Shown here: positions 23,246 through 30,678 of the stretch, in pieces
Numbering within the stretch: position 1 is the stretch's first letter
Layout: the number at the start of each line of letters is the position of its first letter
From: Mycobacteriaceae bacterium
GTDB taxonomy: Bacteria > Actinomycetota > Actinomycetes > Mycobacteriales > Mycobacteriaceae
Direction: 5' to 3'
Assembly (NCBI GenBank): GCA_019749805.1
Contig: JAIEPH010000041.1
Coordinates: forward strand, 1-40,163
Length of the DNA stretch: 40,163 nucleotides
Notes under the pieces: model-generated
The model's input: only the letters and a program-made list of their open reading frames with translations
Databases searched by the model: none
What the model was told of the DNA's origin: nothing
Position numbers and translations under genes: made by a program

Positions 23246-24637
23246 TCAGGCCGGCGGTAGCGGCGGCGGCAGGGGCGCACCGGGCGCCGGAGGTGCCGGC
23301 GGCGCGGGCAGTCCCGGTGCCGGAGCAGGGGGCGGCGGAGGCGCAAGCGCCGGATCCGGCGGGAGCTGGCCCGGCAGGTTCGGCACCTGACCGGTGGCGC
23401 GGTCCGGGGTTGTCAGAGGACGCTGAGTCAGCGCCAGCAGCGCATCCTTGCCGGTGACGTCCTGGGTCTGGATCGCGTGCCAGATCTCCTTGAGGTACGA
23501 CACGTTGGGGCTGTCGGTCGTGACGGCGCCACGGTCGATCGTCGTCCCCGGATTCAGGTTCTCCGGACTCGGCAAATGCGGAACCTCGGCGGGCACCGGG
23601 AGCTCACCGGACACGGCCTGGTTGGCCGCGTCCATGGCGGGCTGCGGAAGGGTGACCTGGGCCAGCGGATCGGGCGCGGGTGCCGGCGGGGCCGGGGCGG
23701 GCGGCGGAGGAACCGCCGGCGCGGGCTGAAGCGGAGCGTCGGCGTGCAACGCCCACACCTGAGCCTGATCGCCAGGCACCATGCCCTCGGCGACATCCCA
23801 GTTCGCCACCTCCTGCGCGACGTCTGCAGACGGGGCCATCGGGTCGACCGGCGGCGGCGGAGGCACGGGTGCGGCCAGCGCGTCGATCGGTGCCGGGGGC
23901 GGAGGAGCCATCGGGTCGACCGGCGGCGGCGGAACGGGCGCGGCCAGCGCGTCGATCGCGGGTGGTGGCGGCGGGGCCATCGGGTCGACCGGCGGTGGAG
24001 GAATCGGGGCGGCCAGCGCGTCGGCCGGGGGTGGCGGCGGAGGCAGGGGTGCGGCCGGAGGTGGCGGCGGAGGAACGGGTGCGGCCAGCGCGTCGGCCGG
24101 GGGTGGCGGCGGCGGGGCCATCGGGTCGACCGGCGGCGGAGGAATCGGGGCGGCCAGCGCGTCGAACGGCGCGGGTGGCGGCGGAGGCGGCGGGGGAGCG
24201 AACGGGTTCGGCGGCGGGGGCGGCAGCAGGTTATTCAGGTCGGCGATCGCGTCGTCGACCACATTGCGCGGGGTGGGGCCGGACAGCGGACCACCACACG
24301 ACGGCCACGCGCCCTTGCCCTGACCGGCGAGCACACGCTCGGCGACGGCAATCTGCTCTTCCTTGCTGGCCAGGTACGCGGCAGGCGCGAACTCGCCGCC
24401 GCCGTGGCCCGACCAGGTGCTCGGGGAGAACTGGAGTCCACCGTGGTATCCGTTGCCGGTGTTGATCGCCCAGTTGCCACCAGATTCGCACCTGGCGACC
24501 TGATCCCATTCGCCGTCGGTGGCGGCGTTGGCCTGTCCGGCGAGGGTAAGGCCCCCGGTGCCGATGACAGCGCCCGTGAAGGCGATCTTCGCGACGTTTA
24601 CGGCCGATGCAGTGGGCTTACGATGCCGTCCACTCAT
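23246..24637 (-). CDS. rpfA: Resuscitation-promoting factor A
   Basis: A secreted peptidoglycan-cleaving protein of 463 aa. Residues 1-38 are a signal peptide (AKIAFTGAVIGTGGLTLAGQANA). The Rpf transglycosylase-like domain spans about 39-116: DGEWDQVARCESGGNW with catalytic E51, a C50/C114 disulfide pair, and GGLQFSPSTWSGHGG. A proline-rich region (138-330) carries five DALAAP-type repeats. A conserved island, NVSYLKEIWHAIQTQDVTGKDALLAL, sits at 378-403, followed by a Pro/Ala tail. It acts in the cell wall during growth resumption. The repeat composition differs from the M. tuberculosis protein, as is normal for this variable region. The leader holds a c-di-AMP riboswitch, and a CRP-type site lies upstream. 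It converges on moaE2 with 8 bp between. Confidence 0.95.
   Translation of the reverse strand: MSGRHRKPTASAVNVAKIAFTGAVIGTGGLTLAGQANAATDGEWDQVARCESGGNWAINTGNGYHGGLQFSPSTWSGHGGGEFAPAAYLASKEEQIAVAERVLAGQGKGAWPSCGGPLSGPTPRNVVDDAIADLNNLLPPPPPNPFAPPPPPPPPAPFDALAAPIPPPPVDPMAPPPPPPADALAAPVPPPPPPAAPLPPPPPPADALAAPIPPPPVDPMAPPPPPAIDALAAPVPPPPVDPMAPPPPAPIDALAAPVPPPPPVDPMAPSADVAQEVANWDVAEGMVPGDQAQVWALHADAPLQPAPAVPPPPAPAPPAPAPDPLAQVTLPQPAMDAANQAVSGELPVPAEVPHLPSPENLNPGTTIDRGAVTTDSPNVSYLKEIWHAIQTQDVTGKDALLALTQRPLTTPDRATGQVPNLPGQLPPDPALAPPPPPAPAPGLPAPPAPPAPGAPLPPPLPPA
23831..24163 (-). repeat. Tandem Pro-rich repeats in rpfA
   Basis: Five units of 22-24 codons, each starting DALAAP(I/V)PPPP and mostly continuing VDPMAPPPPP, at residues 159-269 of RpfA. 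The second unit is a variant with PPAAPLPPPPPP. The near-identical DNA of the units makes copy number likely to vary between strains and is a source of assembly error. Confidence 0.85.
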
Positions 24638-24663
24638 AGGTGCGTTGGTGTCCTCTCTTCAAG

Positions 24664-24872
24664 CGCCCGCGAGGTCAGCTGTCGGGTTCGGGCTGGAGAG
24701 GTTGCCCGGCCGGCGGCGTCGAGACGACGCCGGCTTCACCCCAAGGAGCCGAAATCTGCTCCAGGTCCTTCTGTTTCGGTGGACCGGTGGGTCCCCCGCC
24801 TCCGTCCAAAGTTGTTCGTTGTTGACTGGGTCCCGACTGGACGGAGCTCGGCGCGATCGGGGCACAGCGGGT
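24664..24872 (-). ncRNA. ydaO/yuaA-type c-di-AMP riboswitch in the rpfA leader
   Basis: Read leftward, the leader shows the family signatures in order. The P1 5' side is CCCGCTGTGCCCCGATC. A long stem CTCCGTCC/GGACGGAG follows, then GGCGGGGGACCCA and TTGGGGTGAAGCC. A GC-rich hairpin (CGGCGTCG/CGACGCCG) comes next, then CCCGAACCCGACAGCTGACCTC and a closing GCGGGCG that pairs with the P1 5' side. It ends 26 bases before the rpfA ATG. The class binds c-di-AMP and usually turns expression off at high ligand; such elements are known before rpf genes in actinobacteria. With so short an expression platform, control of translation start is possible. Confidence 0.9.
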
Positions 24873-24946
24873 CACCCGATTGAGGTCGAGGGACTTGGGA
24901 GTTGACGGTAATGGGTATGCCCGTGAGCGTCATCTTTTGCGGATAA

Positions 24947-24973
24947 CGGCGTTTTCGCCTTGGGCAAATCCTA
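24947..24973 (-). promoter_or_regulatory. Candidate rpfA promoter with start-proximal hairpin
   Basis: A leftward TAGGAT (24968-24973) fits a mycobacterial -10 element and would start a leader of about 325 nt. Just downstream is a GGCG-AAAA-CGCC hairpin (24949-24960) at the predicted RNA 5' end. No clear -35 element. A second start site nearer the CRP-type site is possible. Confidence 0.4.
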
Positions 24974-25064
24974 AAGGAGCTCTAAACCCGCAGGAGATTC
25001 TGACGTTCTTGCAGGTGCTTCCGGCGCTCTACCTGTCTGTAGCCAGTCTGTGATCTTTTCGTTA

Positions 25065-25080
25065 TGTGATGCAAATCACC
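25065..25080. promoter_or_regulatory. CRP-type site upstream of rpfA
   Basis: TGTGATGCAAATCACC has a perfect TGTGA half-site and a TCACC half-site with 6-base spacing. In M. tuberculosis the CRP protein Rv3676 is known to control rpfA, so this is probably the equivalent site. It abuts the moaD2 stop. Confidence 0.7.
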
Positions 25081-25081
25081 A

Positions 25082-25366
25082 TCACCCGCCGGCGAAGGGC
25101 GGAAGAACGTCGATCGTCGCGGCGTTCGTCAATGCCACGTCGGCGTCGCGCACGGCCACGCCGTCGCGCAGAAACGAGCAGCGCATCAATACTTTCGCGA
25201 GATTCTGGTCGCGCGCGCTGAGTTGCGCGATCAACTCGGCGAGCGTCGTGCGCGGACGAAGCCGGATCGTCTCCACTTCGTTACCCGCTGCGGCCCTCGC
25301 CGCGGCGAAGAACCGAACGGTTACCTCGATATCGGTGGGCCTGGTGGTCCTTGAAGTAGAGGTCAC
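25082..25366 (-). CDS. moaD2: Molybdopterin synthase sulfur carrier subunit
   Basis: A ubiquitin-like protein of 94 aa ending in the required Gly-Gly (VLPPFAGG), which is activated to a thiocarboxylate and delivers sulfur in molybdopterin synthase. The core pattern EVTVRFFAAARAAAGNEVETIRLRPRTTLAEL is typical. The GTG start at 25366 follows the moaA2 stop by two bases, so both lie on the same leftward transcript. Its partner subunit MoaE2 is encoded at 22.8 kb. Confidence 0.92.
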   Translation of the reverse strand: MTSTSRTTRPTDIEVTVRFFAAARAAAGNEVETIRLRPRTTLAELIAQLSARDQNLAKVLMRCSFLRDGVAVRDADVALTNAATIDVLPPFAGG

Positions 25367-25368
25367 GC

Positions 25369-26418
25369 CTACCCGCCGATTGCGCTCATCGGACGATCCG
25401 GCTGGACGAAGCCAGGGTCATTTATGCCGTGCCCGGCGGCTTTGGCCCACATTGCGGCGCGCCAAGCGGCTGCCAGGCCGTCGTCGTCGGCGCCCGTCCG
25501 CATCAGGTGACGCAGGTCCGTCTCCTGTCGCGCGAACAGGCAGTTGCGAACCTGGCCGTCAGCGGTCAGGCGGGTGCGGTCGCATGCCGAGCAGAACGCG
25601 TGCGATACCGAGGCGATGATGCCCACCAAGCCGCGGTCACCGTCGACCCGCCACAGTTCTGCGGGCGCCGAACCCCGCGCCTCCGTGTTCGGCGTGAGAT
25701 CGAAATGGCGGCGCAACTCGGCGAGGATGTCATCAGCACTCACGGCCCTGCCGCGCTGCCACTGATGGTCCGCGTCAAGCGGCATCTGCTCGATGATGCG
25801 CAGCTGGTATCCGTGGTCGATACAGAACCGCAGCAGTTGCACGGCGTCGTCCAAACCCGTCTCCGGGTCGAGCACCGCGTTCACCTTGACCGGGTTCAGC
25901 CCGGCGGCCTTTGCGGCCGCAAGGCCTTCGAGCACGTCGCCGAGCCGGTCGCGGCGGGTGATCCGGCTGAACCGCGCGGCGTCCACGGTGTCCAGTGACA
26001 CGTTGATCCGGTCCAGCCCGGCGTCCTTCAGCTTCGTCGCGCGCCGGGCAAGCCCAATGCCGTTGGTGGTCAACGTGATCTCGGCCCGCGGCCGTAGCGC
26101 GGCGGTGGCGGCGATGATGTCATCGAGATTCTTGGCGACCAACGGCTCGCCGCCGGTGAAGCGCACGCTGGTGATGCCCAGCCGCGTCACGGCGATGCGT
26201 AGCAGCCGGATCAGCTCCGCCGGTGCCAACAGCTGATCGCCCGGCAGCCAGTCCAGCCCATCGGCGGGCATGCAGTAGGTGCAGCGCAGGTTGCACCGGT
26301 CTGTCAGCGACACGCGCAGGTCGGTGGCGATCCGCCCGAAGGTGTCGACGAGTGGACCGCTGGCGGGCGCGGGATCGGCCGGACCCAGCGAGGGCACACC
26401 CAGGTCGACGATCGTCAT
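25369..26418 (-). CDS. moaA2: GTP 3',8-cyclase (MoaA)
   Basis: A radical-SAM enzyme of 349 aa. The N-terminal cluster motif is C42-x3-C46-x2-C49 in TDRCNLRCTYCM, followed by RFTGGEPLV and TTNGIGL segments. The second [4Fe-4S] cluster is held by FCSACDRTRLTADGQVRNCLF near the C-terminus. The protein ends with the Gly-Gly important for MoaA activity. It starts cofactor synthesis together with MoaC2. ATG 26418 overlaps the stop of the upstream YccF gene (ATGA). Confidence 0.95.
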   Translation of the reverse strand: MTIVDLGVPSLGPADPAPASGPLVDTFGRIATDLRVSLTDRCNLRCTYCMPADGLDWLPGDQLLAPAELIRLLRIAVTRLGITSVRFTGGEPLVAKNLDDIIAATAALRPRAEITLTTNGIGLARRATKLKDAGLDRINVSLDTVDAARFSRITRRDRLGDVLEGLAAAKAAGLNPVKVNAVLDPETGLDDAVQLLRFCIDHGYQLRIIEQMPLDADHQWQRGRAVSADDILAELRRHFDLTPNTEARGSAPAELWRVDGDRGLVGIIASVSHAFCSACDRTRLTADGQVRNCLFARQETDLRHLMRTGADDDGLAAAWRAAMWAKAAGHGINDPGFVQPDRPMSAIGG

Positions 26419-26819
26419 GTGGCGGCTTCGATCGGCCGGTTCACTTGGTCGACCGGGACGATCTCCTTGCCCAGCGGCAGCAACGAGACCGGGATCATCT
26501 TGAGGTTGGCCAGCGCCAGCGGAATGCCGATGATGGTGATCGCCATGGCGGCTGCACTGACGAGATGGCCGATGGCCAGCCAGATGCCGAACAGGATGAC
26601 CCAGATGATGTTCCCGATCAACGCACCCGGACGCGTCCCCGGCATGTCGACGACGGTTCGGCCGAACGGCCACAGCGCATAGGACGCGATGCGTAACGAC
26701 GCGAAGCCGAACGGGATCGTGATGATGAGGATGAAGCAGATCAACGCTGCCAGCAGATAGCCCAACGCCAGCCAGAGACCGCCGAAGACCAACCATATGA
26801 CGTTCAGGATCAGGCGCAT
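26415..26819 (-). CDS. YccF-domain inner membrane protein
   Basis: A protein of 134 aa with two YccF domains, each a hydrophobic pair: NVIWLVFGGLWLALGYLLAALICFILIITIPFG, and a repeat beginning NIIWVILFGIWLAIGHLVSAAAMAITIIGIPLA. The two halves look like an internal duplication. A strong Shine-Dalgarno (TGGAGGAAAAG) precedes the ATG at 26819. It is the first gene of the operon with moaA2 and moaD2 (Rv0870c position, from memory). Function unknown; a link to molybdate or cofactor handling is only suggested by the operon. Confidence 0.85.
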   Translation of the reverse strand: MRLILNVIWLVFGGLWLALGYLLAALICFILIITIPFGFASLRIASYALWPFGRTVVDMPGTRPGALIGNIIWVILFGIWLAIGHLVSAAAMAITIIGIPLALANLKMIPVSLLPLGKEIVPVDQVNRPIEAAT

Positions 26820-26883
26820 CTTTTCCTCCAGCGGTCGTTCCAGCCTACCGAGTAAAGGGGGTGAGGGCGGTTCGAGGTCCGAG

Positions 26884-26932
26884 TAGGATCACCCGAGACG
26901 CGTCCCTGCGCACGGGACGCTTTCCTTTTGTT
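26884..26932 (+). promoter_or_regulatory. cspB promoter and terminator-like leader hairpin
   Basis: A TAGGAT -10-like element (26884-26889) is followed by GCGTCCC (26900-26906) and GGGACGC (26914-26920), an exact 7-bp stem with a 7-base loop. A T-rich run TTTCCTTTTGTT comes right after. The hairpin would lie at the very 5' end of the cspB mRNA, an unusual place for an intrinsic terminator. It may be a temperature- or protein-responsive leader element. Confidence 0.5.
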
Positions 26933-26963
26933 GGGCTCTTCAGAAGACAAGCAGGTGAGACCA

Positions 26964-27374
26964 GTGCCGACCGGCCGGGTTAAGTGGTACGACGCCGAAA
27001 AGGGCTTCGGCTTTCTGTCGCAGGAGGAGGGCGAAGACGTCTACGTCCGCTCGTCCGCGCTGCCGTCCGGCGTCGAGGGGCTCAAGGCGGGACAAAAGGT
27101 CGAGTTCGGGATGGCCGCCGGCCGTCGCGGGCCGCAGGCGCTGAGCGTGAAGATCATCGACTCGCCGCCGAGCCTGACGCGCACCCGTCGTGAGGCGGCC
27201 GCCGCCGAGCACAAGCACACCCCGGACGAGCTGCACGGCATGGTCGAGGACATGATCACGCTGCTCGAGGGCGCGGTTCAGCCCGAGCTGCGCAAGGGTC
27301 GCTACCCCGATCGCAAGGTCGCGCGGCGGGTGTCCGAAGTGGTGCGAGCGGTCGCAAGCGAGCTCGACGCCTAA
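26964..27374 (+). CDS. cspB: Cold-shock-domain protein with C-terminal extension
   Basis: A protein of 136 aa. The N-terminal cold-shock domain carries RNP1-like KGFGFLS and RNP2-like VYVRSSAL, which bind single-stranded RNA or DNA. A helical, charged C-terminal extension of about 65 residues (HTPDELHGMVEDMITLLEGAVQPELRKGRYPDRK) is typical of the mycobacterial CspB type (Rv0871). The GTG start at 26964 fits the conserved MPTGRVKWYD N-terminus and has an AGGTGAG-like SD. A GST-family gene begins 29 bp downstream. Confidence 0.92.
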   Translation: MPTGRVKWYDAEKGFGFLSQEEGEDVYVRSSALPSGVEGLKAGQKVEFGMAAGRRGPQALSVKIIDSPPSLTRTRREAAAAEHKHTPDELHGMVEDMITLLEGAVQPELRKGRYPDRKVARRVSEVVRAVASELDA

Positions 27375-27403
27375 AACCTCGCGCACGGGGGCATGCTGGA
27401 GAC

Positions 27404-28408
27404 ATGAGCTATGTCGCCAGCGGTGGCGATTTCAACCGCGACACGAACTACATCACCACGCGAATCACCGCCGACGGTCGCGACGGGTATCCCGTCGAGG
27501 CCGGCCGGTACCGATTGGTCGTCGCGCGGGCCTGCCCGTGGGCCAACCGCACGATCATCGTGCGGCGGCTGCTGGGGCTGGAAGACAGTCTCTCCATTGG
27601 CTTTTGCGGTCCCACCCACGACCAGGACAGCTGGACGTTCGACCTGGACCCCGGCGGTGTCGACCCGGTGCTGAAGATTCCGCGCCTCAAGGACGCCTTC
27701 CTCAAGCGGATCCCCGACTACGAGAAGGGCATCACTGTGCCCTCGATCGTCGACGTGCCGACGGGGGAGGTGGTGACCAACGACTTCGCGCAGATAACGC
27801 TGGACTTCTCCACCGAGTGGACGAAGTTCCACCGCGAGGGCGCGCCGCAGTTGTATCCGGAACATCTGCGCGACGAGATCGACGAGGTCGCCCAGCGCGT
27901 CTACACCGAGGTGAACAACGGCGTGTACCGGTGCGGATTCGCCGGCTCCCAGGACGCGTACGACAACGCCTACGACCGGTTGTTCACCGCGCTGGACTGG
28001 CTCTCCGAACGGCTCGAGAATCAGCGATATCTGGTCGGCGACACCATCACTGAGGCCGATGTCCGGCTCTTCACGACGCTGGCCCGCTTCGACCCCGTCT
28101 ACCACGGCCACTTCAAGTGCAACCGCAACAAGCTCTCCGAGTTGCCGGTGTTGTGGGCCTACGCCCGCGACCTCTTCCAGACCCCGGGCTTCGGCGACAC
28201 CACCGATTTCGTGCAGATCAAGCAGCACTATTACATCGTGCACAAAGACATCAACCCGACGCAGATCGTGCCCAAAGGCCCGGATTTGTCCAACTGGTTA
28301 ACACCGCACGGGCGGGAAGCGTTGGGCGGCAGGCCGTTTGGCGATGGCACTCCGCCGGGGCCGACGCGCGACGGCGAACGTGTGCCCGCCGGTCATTCCG
28401 CGGGCTGA
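27404..28408 (+). CDS. Xi-class GST / glutathionyl-hydroquinone reductase-like protein
   Basis: A protein of 334 aa of the ECM4/YqjG type. The thioredoxin-like N-domain has the active-site cysteine C44 in RACPWANR. The all-helical C-domain carries NNGVYRCGFAGSQDAYD, YLVGDTITEADVRLF and DPVYHGHFKCN, all diagnostic of this class. Family enzymes reduce glutathionylated hydroquinones. Mycobacteria make mycothiol instead of glutathione, so the physiological thiol here is probably different. The first 30 residues and the C-terminal Pro/Gly tail are variable. It lies 29 bp after cspB; its 3' end overlaps the convergent DUF2771 gene by 16 bp. Confidence 0.9.
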   Translation: MSYVASGGDFNRDTNYITTRITADGRDGYPVEAGRYRLVVARACPWANRTIIVRRLLGLEDSLSIGFCGPTHDQDSWTFDLDPGGVDPVLKIPRLKDAFLKRIPDYEKGITVPSIVDVPTGEVVTNDFAQITLDFSTEWTKFHREGAPQLYPEHLRDEIDEVAQRVYTEVNNGVYRCGFAGSQDAYDNAYDRLFTALDWLSERLENQRYLVGDTITEADVRLFTTLARFDPVYHGHFKCNRNKLSELPVLWAYARDLFQTPGFGDTTDFVQIKQHYYIVHKDINPTQIVPKGPDLSNWLTPHGREALGGRPFGDGTPPGPTRDGERVPAGHSAG

Positions 28409-28887
28409 GGCCAGACGGTTCGCACCGACCACTCCGCATGCCATGCCGGCAACTCGTTGCCGTCCTGGTCGACGACGATCGTGGGCAGCTGCACGACGAA
28501 GCCGGTGAGTTTTCCGCGATGCGGGTCGACGGTCGGAATGGTGACCGCCAGCGTGCTGCCCGGCGTGAACTCCTCGAGCACGTCGGAGCCTTCGTACGTG
28601 CGGCCGAGCAACCAGGGTGCGCCGGAGATCGCGGGCGGCACCGACAGTTGCACCGGGTGCCGCCCGTCGACCGCGAGTTCGCCAATCGTTTGCGGGTTTT
28701 CGCAGTCATTGAGATTCACCACGTCGCAATAACTGTACGGCCCGATCCGTACGAGCTGTCCGTCGGTGTAAGCGCTGATCTCCGGGTGCTTGGGCGGCGG
28801 ATGCTGGGCCAGCCGCCAGATCAATACACCCGTGGCCGCGGACGCGATGACGACCACGACCGCCAGGATGACGAGAACGCGTTTCAC
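28393..28887 (-). CDS. Exported DUF2771 protein
   Basis: A protein of 164 aa. One N-terminal hydrophobic segment (RVLVILAVVVVIASAATGVLIW) acts as an uncleaved anchor or signal peptide. An extracytoplasmic domain of about 135 residues follows, with two Cys (SYCDVVNLNDCEN) that could form a disulfide. It matches Rv0875c by position and pattern (from memory). Its ATG overlaps the stop of the MFS gene, so the two are co-transcribed and perhaps work together at the membrane. Function unknown. Confidence 0.82.
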   Translation of the reverse strand: MKRVLVILAVVVVIASAATGVLIWRLAQHPPPKHPEISAYTDGQLVRIGPYSYCDVVNLNDCENPQTIGELAVDGRHPVQLSVPPAISGAPWLLGRTYEGSDVLEEFTPGSTLAVTIPTVDPHRGKLTGFVVQLPTIVVDQDGNELPAWHAEWSVRTVWPQPAE

Positions 28888-30590
28888 TCCGGCGCCACCG
28901 CTGCATTGTCCGGGCGCCGTCCGCCCTCCTGCTCGGCCAGCACCGGACGGTTACCGCCGAGGCCGGGGATCAGCGAGTCGCCGCGATAGCTCACCACCGT
29001 CTGCGCGAGGCCCAGGATCAGGACCGCACTGACACCGGTGAAGCCGACCCACAATTGGGTGTAGATCAGCACGCCGATCGCGCCACCGGCGACCCAGGCC
29101 AACTGCAACAACGACTCTGAACGACCGAACGCTGACGCGCGGGACCGTTCGGGCAGGTCGTCCTGCAGCGACGCGTCGAGCGACGCCTTCGCGATCGCGC
29201 TCGCGCCCGAAGTTATCAGCGTGCCGATCGCAGCCACCAGCAGATTGCCTGCGATGGCGGTCGCCAGCGCGCTTGCGGTGACCGCGATGGTGCAGCGCAC
29301 GACCATCTGCGCCGGGTGGCCGAGCTTCATCCGCGCGCTGGCGAGGTTGCCGATGAAGTTACCGATAGCTGCTGCCGCACCGATCATGCCGAGGATGCGC
29401 AGCTGTTCCCAACCGCTGGCATCGTGAGATTTCGCATAGAAGGCCGGGTAGAGGAAGAGGAAGCCCACCATCACCTTGATGGTGCAGTTGCCCCACAGCG
29501 CGGTGATCGTGTTGCGGCCCAACGGTTGTCGTGCCGGGGCCGATTTGTGTGGTTCTGGCTCGCGGCGCAGCTCACCGGTGCGACCGTGATAGCTCAGCGT
29601 CGCGGGTACCTCCCCCGCGGTCACCTCGACCCACTTGGGGATCCGCATCGACAGTGCTGCGCCCGCCACCGAAACGGCGACGACGACGTACAGCGCGCCG
29701 GGCAGTTCCATTACGCGGAAGAGATACTGGGCCGCCGCGGCTACCGCGCCGCCGACCATCGTTCCTCCAAGCAACCCGAACATCGTCAGCCGAGAGTTCA
29801 CCCGGACCAAGTCGATGGTCGGCGGCAGCACCCTCGGAGTCACCGCGCTGCGCAACACGCTGAATGACTTGGACAGCACCATCATTCCCAATGCACACGG
29901 GTAGAGCACCCACGGCGGGAAGCTGCCGGTGGCACCGTCGAAGTTGGCGATCAACACCACCACAAGCGCGGTGCGCATGATGAACGACGTCGCGAGTGCA
30001 AGCCGGCGGCCGTGCTGCAGCCGATCCAATGCGGGTCCGATCAGGGGAGCTATTACGGCGAACGGCGCGATGGTGATGAGCAGGTACAGCGCCACCTTGC
30101 CCTTGCTCTCGCCGGAGGCCGCCGCGAAGAACAGCGTGTCGGCCAGTGCGACGGCCATCGCCGCGTCGACCGCGAAGTTGGCGACCACCGGCCACGTGAG
30201 CGCGGTCAGCCCGGACTTGTCGGCGCCGTCGGCCGTAGCGGCGCGGTGCACCAGGCCGTACATCTTGGAGCCCATCTCGCGGCTGCGCTGCGCGGCCGCT
30301 CTGGTCACCGTGATCCGTTCGCCCGCCCCGGCGCCGACGGAGCCGTGCGGGGGTACGGATGCGCGTGACCGTGCCGAATCGTCGAGCGGTGGTAGCCACC
30401 GGTTGGCGCTCGGCGTGGGATTCCGCCGCGCCCGGCGGTAGCCGCCGTCGCCGGGATTACTGGGGTAGTTGGCCATTCCCGGATGCTCCTGGCCGCCGGC
30501 GGGCGGGCGCGGCGGGTAATAGCTGGGCGGGAGACCGCCGAACTCACGCGAACCCGCCCGATCCCTGTCGTCACGACGCGGTCCGGTCAC
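28884..30590 (-). CDS. MFS-type transporter with long cytoplasmic N-terminus
   Basis: A protein of 568 aa. The first 115 residues are hydrophilic, rich in Arg, Pro and Gly, and probably cytoplasmic and disordered. About 11-12 transmembrane helices follow, arranged in two halves around an Arg/Pro-rich loop near residues 330-360 (HGRTGELRREPEPHK). Typical major-facilitator features are GLLGGTMVGGAVAA and GNFIGNLASARM. The substrate is not predictable. It corresponds to Rv0876c (from memory) and is divergent from the DUF3027 gene, with 88 bp between starts. Confidence 0.85.
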   Translation of the reverse strand: MTGPRRDDRDRAGSREFGGLPPSYYPPRPPAGGQEHPGMANYPSNPGDGGYRRARRNPTPSANRWLPPLDDSARSRASVPPHGSVGAGAGERITVTRAAAQRSREMGSKMYGLVHRAATADGADKSGLTALTWPVVANFAVDAAMAVALADTLFFAAASGESKGKVALYLLITIAPFAVIAPLIGPALDRLQHGRRLALATSFIMRTALVVVLIANFDGATGSFPPWVLYPCALGMMVLSKSFSVLRSAVTPRVLPPTIDLVRVNSRLTMFGLLGGTMVGGAVAAAAQYLFRVMELPGALYVVVAVSVAGAALSMRIPKWVEVTAGEVPATLSYHGRTGELRREPEPHKSAPARQPLGRNTITALWGNCTIKVMVGFLFLYPAFYAKSHDASGWEQLRILGMIGAAAAIGNFIGNLASARMKLGHPAQMVVRCTIAVTASALATAIAGNLLVAAIGTLITSGASAIAKASLDASLQDDLPERSRASAFGRSESLLQLAWVAGGAIGVLIYTQLWVGFTGVSAVLILGLAQTVVSYRGDSLIPGLGGNRPVLAEQEGGRRPDNAAVAPE

Positions 30591-30678
30591 AGAAAAGATT
30601 CTCCCTCATCGAGGCCACAGCGCACGTGCAGCCGACCGGTGTGGCTACTTGTCGGCGGCTACGGCAAAATCAATAGCG

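Noticed and set aside
23831..24163. CRISPR-like regular repeats
   Set aside because: The units are in-frame codons of RpfA with no unique spacers and no cas genes nearby.
23477..24883. Plus-strand Arg/Gly-rich frames opposite rpfA
   Set aside because: They are the complement of the proline repeats and the riboswitch, giving low-complexity artefact proteins.
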